64,000 nt of DNA from assembly GCF_014217685.1 (NCBI RefSeq), contig NZ_CP043653.1, forward strand, positions 1,988,419-2,052,418, in the 5' to 3' direction. The position numbers and the translations under genes were made by a program. Below, piece by piece: positions 58,094 through 64,000 of the stretch. How positions within the stretch are numbered: position 1 is the first letter of the stretch; each line of letters begins with the position of its first letter. Under the pieces are notes generated by a model. It was not told the DNA's origin. It saw only the letters and a list, made by a program, of their open reading frames with translations, and ran no database searches. The stretch is from Glaciihabitans sp. INWT7. Lineage in GTDB: Bacteria > Actinomycetota > Actinomycetes > Actinomycetales > Microbacteriaceae.

Positions 58094-58965
58094 CCACGAC
58101 CCTCGTTCCCGACACGACTTCGGCGGGGATACGACCACCTCGCAGACGACGTCGTGCGGCGAACCGTTTTATTCTGGCTGGCCTGCTGATTCTCGCTGCG
58201 CTCGCCATCGTCGCGATCATGGCGCCGATCCTCGCGCCGCACGACCCGGAAACCGTCGAGGTGAGCAGGGTGCTCGGCGCCCCCAATCTGCAGCATCCCT
58301 TCGGCTCGGATGTGCTCGGACGAGACGTGCTCAGCCGGGTTCTCTTCGGTTTGCGCGTCAGTCTCCTCGTCTCCATTTCGGCGGTCCTCGTCGCCACACT
58401 CGTGGCCGTACCGCTCGGACTGGCCGCAGGCTACTTCGGCAGCTGGGTGGACACAGCGATTTCCCGCACCCTTGACATGGTCCTGATCCTGCCGGCCATG
58501 CTCCTGGCGATAACGCTGATCGCGATCCTCGGCCCGGGAAGCACAGTCGCCGGCCTCGCTATCGCCGTCATCTACCTGCCCATCCTGGCCCGGGTGATGC
58601 GAAGCAGCACCCTCGTCGTGACGCGCAACGACTATGTGGCCGGAGCACGAGCGCGGGGAGCGAGTCACCTTCGTATCATCGGCACCCACGTGGCACCGAA
58701 TGCGATCGGCCCGGTCATCGTGCAGGCGTCGATTCTCAGCGCATTCGCCCTTCAACTCGAGGCGGGACTGAGCTTTCTCGGACTCGGCACCCAGCCGCCT
58801 ACCCCGTCGCTCGGAGGCATGCTGGCCGACGGACGGGATGTCCTGATCCAGGCTCCCTGGGTCGAGATCTTCCCCGGTCTGGCGATCGTGATCGCGGTGC
58901 TAGCGTTCACGCTTCTCGGCGAGGGTCTTCGTCGCGCCTTCGATCCGGCAGGAGTGGCCGAATGA
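58090..58965 (+). CDS. ABC transporter permease, DppC/OppC type
   Basis: The 291-residue product has TM1 after an Arg-rich head (RPPRRRRRAANRFILAGLLILAAL) and GSDVLGRDVLSRVLFG, the DppC signature. Further helices follow, with the EAA loop (AGARARGASHLRIIGTHVAPNA) and GLGTQPPTPSLGGMLADGRDVL near the C-terminus. The start is set by an ATGA overlap with the previous gene. Confidence 0.94.
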   Translation: MTTTLVPDTTSAGIRPPRRRRRAANRFILAGLLILAALAIVAIMAPILAPHDPETVEVSRVLGAPNLQHPFGSDVLGRDVLSRVLFGLRVSLLVSISAVLVATLVAVPLGLAAGYFGSWVDTAISRTLDMVLILPAMLLAITLIAILGPGSTVAGLAIAVIYLPILARVMRSSTLVVTRNDYVAGARARGASHLRIIGTHVAPNAIGPVIVQASILSAFALQLEAGLSFLGLGTQPPTPSLGGMLADGRDVLIQAPWVEIFPGLAIVIAVLAFTLLGEGLRRAFDPAGVAE

Positions 58966-59831
58966 CCGACATCCTCGCCCTCTCCCAGGTATCCGTGCGC
59001 TTCGGCGCACAGCCCGAACCTGCCGTGCGCAACGTGTCGCTCACCCTCAACCGCGGCGAGATCTTCGGGATCGTCGGCGAAAGCGGCAGCGGCAAGAGCA
59101 CCCTGGCGAACGCCGTGATGAGCCTGCTTCCGACGATCGCCCAGACGACCGGAAGCATCTCCGTGAACGGGCGGGAGATCACACACCTCGACACAGCCGA
59201 ACTCCGAAACCTGCGCGGCAACGAAGTCGCGATGATCTTTCAGGATGCCTCCGCGAGTCTCGATCCCACTTGGTCGGTCGGTGACCAGATCGCCGAGACC
59301 CTTCGCGCGCACAGTCGCATCTCCCTGCGGGAAGCGAAGGCGCAAGCAATCCAGCTCATGAGCGAAGTGGGTATCCCCGAACCCGCCTCCCGCTATTCGG
59401 ACGCTCCCCACCGCCTTTCCGGCGGCCAACGGCAGCGAATAGTCATCGCCGCCGCCCTGGCGAACCGGCCGCAGCTACTTATCGCGGACGAACCGACCAC
59501 GGCACTCGACGTGACCATCCAGGCGCAGGTCCTTCAGTTGATCGACACGCTACGGACCGCCCACGGCACCACCGTTCTGCTCATCACCCATGACCTCGGC
59601 GTTGTCGCACAGGTCTGCGATCGAGTGGGGGTGATGTACCGGGGAGAACTCATCGAGGTGGCGGAGACGACGGATCTCTTCAGCGCACCCCGACATCCCT
59701 ACACGCGCGCACTCCTTGCCTCCAACCCGGCTGGCGCTCCGCGCGGAAGCCGCCTTCCCGTGATCTCGGACGACTGGAGCGTCGACCGGGCGGCACCAGA
59801 TGAGTCACTCCCCGAAACGGACGGCCGATAA
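58962..59831 (+). CDS. ABC transporter ATP-binding protein, DppD/OppD type
   Basis: The 289-residue product has Walker [15 protein letters not shown], the Q-loop in [14 protein letters not shown], signature [15 protein letters not shown], Walker [13 protein letters not shown] and H-loop ITHDLG. The oligopeptide motif [10 protein letters not shown] is C-terminal. It starts at the ATGA overlap with the permease gene and ends one base into the next ATPase start. Confidence 0.95.
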   Translation: MTDILALSQVSVRFGAQPEPAVRNVSLTLNRGEIFGIVGESGSGKSTLANAVMSLLPTIAQTTGSISVNGREITHLDTAELRNLRGNEVAMIFQDASASLDPTWSVGDQIAETLRAHSRISLREAKAQAIQLMSEVGIPEPASRYSDAPHRLSGGQRQRIVIAAALANRPQLLIADEPTTALDVTIQAQVLQLIDTLRTAHGTTVLLITHDLGVVAQVCDRVGVMYRGELIEVAETTDLFSAPRHPYTRALLASNPAGAPRGSRLPVISDDWSVDRAAPDESLPETDGR

Positions 59832-60613
59832 TGAGCTCCCTTCTAACGGTCGACACTGTGAGCAAGTCGTTCCCCGCGGGCGGTCCTCCGTGGAGGCGCC
59901 GCAATGCCATGGCCCTCGACCGCGTCTCCTTGACGCTCGAGCGCGGGCAGACCCTCGGTCTCGTCGGGGAATCGGGAAGCGGAAAGAGCACTCTCGGTCG
60001 CTGCATCCTCGATCTCACCGCGCCATCCGACGGGGTCATCACCTTCGACGGGAAGGAACTCGGCACGATGTCCCGGGCCGATCGCTCGACGTTCCGCCGC
60101 CGCGTTCAGCCGGTGTTCCAGGATCCCTATGGGAGCCTCGATCCGCGGTGGCCGATCGGGCGGAGCGTGCGGGAATCGCTCGACAGCTTTCGCATCGGCA
60201 CGCCTCTCACCCGAGAGCGACGCGTGCTCGACCTGTTCGACCGGGTCGGACTCAGTACGACCCTGGTCGATCGACTGCCGACCACGCTCTCCGGCGGCCA
60301 GCGTCAGCGCGTCAGTATCGCGGCCGCTCTCGCGAGCGAGCCCGAGCTCATCGTTGCAGACGAGCCGGTGAGTGCCCTCGACATGAGCGTGCAAGCACAG
60401 ATCCTCAACCTATTCATGGATCTGCAACACGACCTCCACGTCGCCTGCATCTTCATCTCCCACGACCTCGGGGTGGTCGAGCACATCAGCAACGAGGTCG
60501 CCGTGCTCTATCACGGAGTCATCGTCGAGACCGGTTTAACGGAACAGGTCATGAACCGGCCCGGTCATGACTACACCCGAGCGCTGATCGGCGCGATTCC
60601 CCGACCGAAATAA
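59831..60613 (+). CDS. ABC transporter ATP-binding protein, DppF/OppF type
   Basis: The 260-residue product has Walker [15 protein letters not shown]-loop VFQDPYGSLDPRW, signature [15 protein letters not shown], Walker B LIVADEPVSALDMSVQ and H-loop ISHDLG. The C-terminal GHDYTRALIGA is the oligopeptide-type motif. It completes a five-component importer with the two permeases, the DppD-like ATPase and the SBP encoded two genes on. Confidence 0.95.
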   Translation: MSSLLTVDTVSKSFPAGGPPWRRRNAMALDRVSLTLERGQTLGLVGESGSGKSTLGRCILDLTAPSDGVITFDGKELGTMSRADRSTFRRRVQPVFQDPYGSLDPRWPIGRSVRESLDSFRIGTPLTRERRVLDLFDRVGLSTTLVDRLPTTLSGGQRQRVSIAAALASEPELIVADEPVSALDMSVQAQILNLFMDLQHDLHVACIFISHDLGVVEHISNEVAVLYHGVIVETGLTEQVMNRPGHDYTRALIGAIPRPK

Positions 60614-60662
60614 CCCCGACCGAGCCTACGAATTCGCACATCACCAACAGAAGGAGCGCACC

Positions 60663-61469
60663 GTGCCCACAGCACACGTGAACGGAATCACCCTGAATTA
60701 CCGTCTCGACGGCGAAGAGAACAGCGGAGAGACGATTGTTCTCATCAACGGACTCGCCGATGATCTCGCCTCCTGGGACTTTCAAGTCCCCGCGCTGCTC
60801 GAGGCGGGATTCCGCGTATTGCGATTCGATAATCGAGGCATCGGGGACTCCGACAAGCCTGCCGGTCCGTACACCTCCCTGAGGATGGCCGAAGACGCGA
60901 AAGCCCTCGTCGACAGTCTCGGGATCTCCGACTTCCACCTCATGGGTGTCTCGATGGGCGGCATGATCGCCCAGGAGTACGCGATTGCGTTCCCCGAGGA
61001 TCTCAAGTCGCTCACCCTCGGATGCACCTACGCGAAACCCGACGCGTTCTGCCTCACCATGTTCGCGATGTGGGCTGACCTCGCCACAGGACTCGGCGTG
61101 CCGTTCGTCATGCGGGACGTCGCCCTCTGGGCATTCACGGGTCCGTTCTTCGAAGAGCGTCCAGAGGACGCCGCCGAATTCGCGGAGGCGATGGCATCCC
61201 TGCCGATGACCGTCGAGGCGTACCTGTCACAGCTCAACGTCATCCAGACCCATGACACCGTCGACCGGCTAGCCCGCATCACCGCACCGACTCTGGTCTT
61301 GGCCGGCGAAGAGGACATCCTGATCCCGGTGCGCCTCTCAGCGCAGCTCCAGTCCGACCTCCCCGGCTCCAGCTGGGCGACGGTTCCCGGCGGGCACGCG
61401 TGCCTGTGGGAGTCCCCGGATCCGTTCAACCACAGCTTCATCGAGTTCGTCACCCGCACAGCAAATTAG
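60663..61469 (+). CDS. Alpha/beta hydrolase
   Basis: The 268-residue protein has oxyanion-hole sequence VLINGLADDLASW, LRFDNRGIGDSDKP, the nucleophile elbow LMGVSMGGMIAQ (Ser), an acid in GEEDILIPVRLS (Asp) and a His in VPGGHACLW. It belongs to the family of esterases, lactonases and C-C hydrolases; the substrate is unknown. It starts at GTG with AAGGAG seven bases upstream. It lies between the ABC ATPases and the binding protein, so it likely acts on the imported compound. Confidence 0.9.
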   Translation: MPTAHVNGITLNYRLDGEENSGETIVLINGLADDLASWDFQVPALLEAGFRVLRFDNRGIGDSDKPAGPYTSLRMAEDAKALVDSLGISDFHLMGVSMGGMIAQEYAIAFPEDLKSLTLGCTYAKPDAFCLTMFAMWADLATGLGVPFVMRDVALWAFTGPFFEERPEDAAEFAEAMASLPMTVEAYLSQLNVIQTHDTVDRLARITAPTLVLAGEEDILIPVRLSAQLQSDLPGSSWATVPGGHACLWESPDPFNHSFIEFVTRTAN

Positions 61470-61494
61470 TCCATCTCATTCGGAAGAGGCACCC

Positions 61495-63087
61495 ATGAAA
61501 CCGCACTCCCTTCCCCGGCCCTCGACAGGCCACCGGGCAAAAATCGCCGCACTCATCACCGCAACCGGACTCGCCGCCGCCCTCGTCTTGACGGGATGCG
61601 GAACCAGCTCGACGCCGTCGGCGAGCGGTGGAACGTCGTCGTCGGGCATCAAGGACGGGGGCGACCTCCGGGCGGCGCTCACCGGCGAACCCGACGTGCT
61701 CGACCCTGCGACATCGTCTATCTACACGGGCGCGCAGGTGTACGAAGGCATCTTCAGCATGCTGATCGACCTCGACGCCAACGGAAAGTTCGTGCCCGAT
61801 CTCGCCACCAAATGGAAGCAGGATGACGCGACGACCTGGACCTTCACCCTTGTCGACAACGCCACATTCCAAAACGGCGAGAAATTCAGCTCCGCCGACG
61901 TGAAATACACCTTCGAGAGGCTGCTCGATCCCGCAACAGCGAGTGCTTATGCGGGGCTCTACTCCCAGATCGATTCCATCGATGCACCAACGCCGACCAG
62001 CGTGGTATTCCATCTGAAGGCAGCATTCGGACCCTTCCTCACCAACCTCGCAACGAATGGCGAGATCGTGAACAAGAAGGCGATCGAAAGCTCCGACCCT
62101 GCTCGCAACCCCGTCGGGACCGGGCCATTCGAATTCGTCGAATGGGTGCAGGGAGACCACATCACGCTGAAGAAGAACCCCAACTACTTCAAAAAGGGGC
62201 TTCCTCACCTCGATTCGATCACCTTCAAATTCCTTCCAGTAGACCAGAGCCGCATCGACGCTCTGTCATCCGGTGAGATCGATTGGGCCGACGCCGTTCC
62301 CCTCCAGCAGGTGCCCGCCCTCAAGAAGGACCCGCGTTTCACCCTCGTGACGAGCCCGGTTGCGGGCATTCCGGATTACCTTGCTCTCAACACGACGAAA
62401 GCGCCGTTCAACGACCCGAAGGTGCGCCAGGCGATCGCCCTGGCGATCGACCGTTCTGCGATTCGAGATGTCGCGTACCTCGGTACCGGCGAACTCGGGC
62501 TCGAGGAGGTTCCCACCGGATCATCCTGGTATAACGAATCAGGCATCTTCGGTGCGAAGCAGGATATCGCCAAGGCGAAGAAACTGATGAGCGAGGCAGG
62601 CTATGGGAGCGGACTGAAGGTCGAGTACCTCGGCCTGTCCCAGTATCCAGAGCTGCTCAAGACCGGGCAGGTGGTTCGAGACGAACTGAAGAAGATCGGC
62701 ATCGACATGTCGATCAAAGCGGTCGATGTGTCCGTCTGGTACGACGCTTTCAGCAGCGGTGACTACCAGATCACCAGCGCATACCAGGAGCGCACCATCG
62801 ATCCGGACAACTTCTATTCCCTGGTCATCAAGGCGGGCGGGCCCATCAACACCACCGGATACTCGAACCCGCAAGTCGACGCGCTCATCGACCAGGCCGC
62901 GGCGAGCAGCGACACAAAGGAGCGAGAGTCCCTCTACGAGAAGATTCGTACCCAGATGACAACGGATGCCCCGCTCATCTTCACGCACTACGAAACGCTG
63001 AACTACCTCATGAACAAGAAGGTGGTCGGATCGGCGATCACCCCGACTCTGAGCCTCAACATGGCGAAGATCGGTTTCAGCAAGTAG
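61495..63087 (+). CDS. ABC transporter substrate-binding lipoprotein, SBP family 5
   Basis: The 530-residue product has a signal peptide with lipobox LVLTGCGTSS. Family 5 sequence follows: DLRAALTGEPDVLDPATSS, YEGIFSMLIDLD, and DLATKWKQDDATTWTFTLVDNATFQNGEKFSSADVKYTFERLLDP, the classical SBP_bac_5 stretch. The final NYLMNKKVVGSAITPTLSLNMAKIGF is typical. It captures the substrate for the permease pair upstream. A terminator-like hairpin follows 16 bp after the stop. Confidence 0.94.
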   Translation: MKPHSLPRPSTGHRAKIAALITATGLAAALVLTGCGTSSTPSASGGTSSSGIKDGGDLRAALTGEPDVLDPATSSIYTGAQVYEGIFSMLIDLDANGKFVPDLATKWKQDDATTWTFTLVDNATFQNGEKFSSADVKYTFERLLDPATASAYAGLYSQIDSIDAPTPTSVVFHLKAAFGPFLTNLATNGEIVNKKAIESSDPARNPVGTGPFEFVEWVQGDHITLKKNPNYFKKGLPHLDSITFKFLPVDQSRIDALSSGEIDWADAVPLQQVPALKKDPRFTLVTSPVAGIPDYLALNTTKAPFNDPKVRQAIALAIDRSAIRDVAYLGTGELGLEEVPTGSSWYNESGIFGAKQDIAKAKKLMSEAGYGSGLKVEYLGLSQYPELLKTGQVVRDELKKIGIDMSIKAVDVSVWYDAFSSGDYQITSAYQERTIDPDNFYSLVIKAGGPINTTGYSNPQVDALIDQAAASSDTKERESLYEKIRTQMTTDAPLIFTHYETLNYLMNKKVVGSAITPTLSLNMAKIGFSK

Positions 63088-63102
63088 CTCAGATCAGCCG
63101 GG

Positions 63103-63137
63103 CCGGGCGGGAAGCGAACACCACGCTTCCCGCCCGG
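63103..63137. terminator. Hairpin terminator after the 55-63 kb operon
   Basis: A 14-bp perfect stem (CCGGGCGGGAAGCG with its complement) closes on a 7-base loop (AACACCA). It begins 15 bases past the SBP stop. No T-run follows. Confidence 0.7.
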
Positions 63138-63294
63138 TGTCACGCTTGAGCAGAGCCACGGTCCCGGTCGCAAAAGCTCGCGGCCTCGGGATTGAGCGGC
63201 ACGTGATGCACGGCTGCCCCAGCCAGGCGGAAAACTGCTCGGGAAACTCACGAACCTTGCGAGATTCTTAGAGCGTCGAGGCAAGGTTGGGCAC

Positions 63295-64000
63295 GTGAGC
63301 ATCCCCCCGACACCCCCGGTACGCCCGACCGTCAACGACAACTCCCCGTCACTACTCGGTCGACGGCTACCCTCACTCGCAGCCACCGCCGTGGTCGGGG
63401 TGGTTTTCGTCGCCGTCCTCGGGCTCGGAGTCACCAGATTCGGTCTGCTCTCCGGCTTCGACCGGGGTGCGTCCCAGGCACTCAATACCCTGCATTCGGG
63501 CGGTCTCGGCGTCATCACGTCCGGCCTCTATGCGGTGCTGAGCCCGATCCCGGCCGTGATCATCACTGCCGCCATCAGCATTGTCATCGTGGCGATCACG
63601 CGCCGGTTCCGCGTGGCCCTCAGCTTCGCCGTCGTCGTGGCCGTCACATGGTTGCCGAGCGCAGTCCTGAAATTGCTCATCCACAGGCCACGGCCGGATG
63701 CCACGGCACTGTCACATCCCTTCGCACATCAGCCGGTCGATGCCTCGTTCCCCAGCGGTCACCTCGTGTTCGTCGTCGCAGTGGTCGTCGCGGCCGTGTT
63801 CCTCGCTCGGCCCGGCGCCTGGCGCGCGTTCGCCCTCACAGCAGGCACGATCTTCACCCTCATTGTCGCGTTCGCCCTGATGGTGGACGGGGTGCACTAC
63901 CCCACGGATGTCTTCGCTTCGATGCTGTGGTCGGTCTCGGTCGGCCCGCTCGTGTGTGCGCTGTGCGCCCGCGTCATCCTGCACCGTTCGCAGCCGGTGG
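63295..64000 (+). CDS. PAP2-family phosphatase (partial; runs off the right edge)
   Basis: At least 235 residues are present in an open frame. TM helices lie in the first half (AATAVVGVVFVAVLGLGV, AVIITAAISIVIVAI). The PAP2 motifs are KLLIHRPRPD, ASFPSGHLVFV and VDGVHYPTDV, the latter two carrying the catalytic His residues. It is probably a lipid phosphatase (undecaprenyl- or phosphatidate-type). The GTG at 63295 is chosen as start. The C-terminus is outside the window. Confidence 0.9.
   Translation, partial: MSIPPTPPVRPTVNDNSPSLLGRRLPSLAATAVVGVVFVAVLGLGVTRFGLLSGFDRGASQALNTLHSGGLGVITSGLYAVLSPIPAVIITAAISIVIVAITRRFRVALSFAVVVAVTWLPSAVLKLLIHRPRPDATALSHPFAHQPVDASFPSGHLVFVVAVVVAAVFLARPGAWRAFALTAGTIFTLIVAFALMVDGVHYPTDVFASMLWSVSVGPLVCALCARVILHRSQPV

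Overview
The window is high-GC DNA from an actinobacterium, most likely a member of the Microbacteriaceae. The evidence is the strong G/C third-position bias, several -10-only leaderless starts, a type-2 isoleucyl-tRNA synthetase behind an SD-sequestering T-box, paired ClpP1/ClpP2, a VKOR/DsbA oxidative-folding pair, and the dispersed GGTCTCGATACG...TACTCGACC element I associate with this family. The family assignment is inference from gene content; no 16S rRNA gene is present.

Layout: (1) 1-2629, a ferric-reductase-like gene split by an intact IS3-family element whose removal restores the reading frame exactly. (2) 2874-4645, tRNA-Ala with a terminator, then two poorly characterised genes. 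(3) 4663-12280, minus strand, the conserved rplU-rpmA-obgE-proB-proA-(small membrane protein)-nadD-(large Pro/Ala-rich membrane protein)-rsfS block. (4) 12424-16806, a four-TM protein, DUF4031 and a YcgR/YcgQ-like permease unit. (5) 16816-22613, rne, the divergent VKOR and DsbA genes, and ndk. (6) 22622-27930, ileS-folC-DUF4233 behind a T-box. (7) 27957-37173, a CDF metal transporter, GIY-YIG protein, small membrane protein and TetR regulator, then a dipeptide-type ABC transporter with fused ATPases and a GH13 glucosidase. (8) 37172-38204, HNH (13E12-type) remnants either side of a lower-GC DUF4304 gene. (9) 38367-45631, valS, small genes, an ArsR-like regulator divergent from an M3 peptidase, and a frameshifted benE. 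(10) 45843-54119, the clpX/clpP2/clpP1/tig region, interrupted by a copper-type cluster (membrane protein, ycnI, copC) and by a rearranged stretch. (11) 54190-54493, tRNA-Pro and tRNA-Gly. (12) 55069-63087, one probable operon: M20 peptidase, FCD-type GntR regulator, a complete Opp/Dpp-type ABC importer, an alpha/beta hydrolase and its binding lipoprotein. (13) a PAP2 phosphatase running off the right edge.

Most of the window is housekeeping (translation, proline, NAD and folate synthesis, proteolysis) with accessory pieces between conserved blocks. I see no CRISPR array, prophage or recognised defence system. The most distinctive unit is the 55-63 kb cluster, which looks like import and hydrolysis of an unidentified peptide-like or amide/ester compound. 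The most informative structural observations are the IS disruption, the HNH/DUF4304 mosaic, the dispersed element that supplies gene ends, and the ileS T-box.
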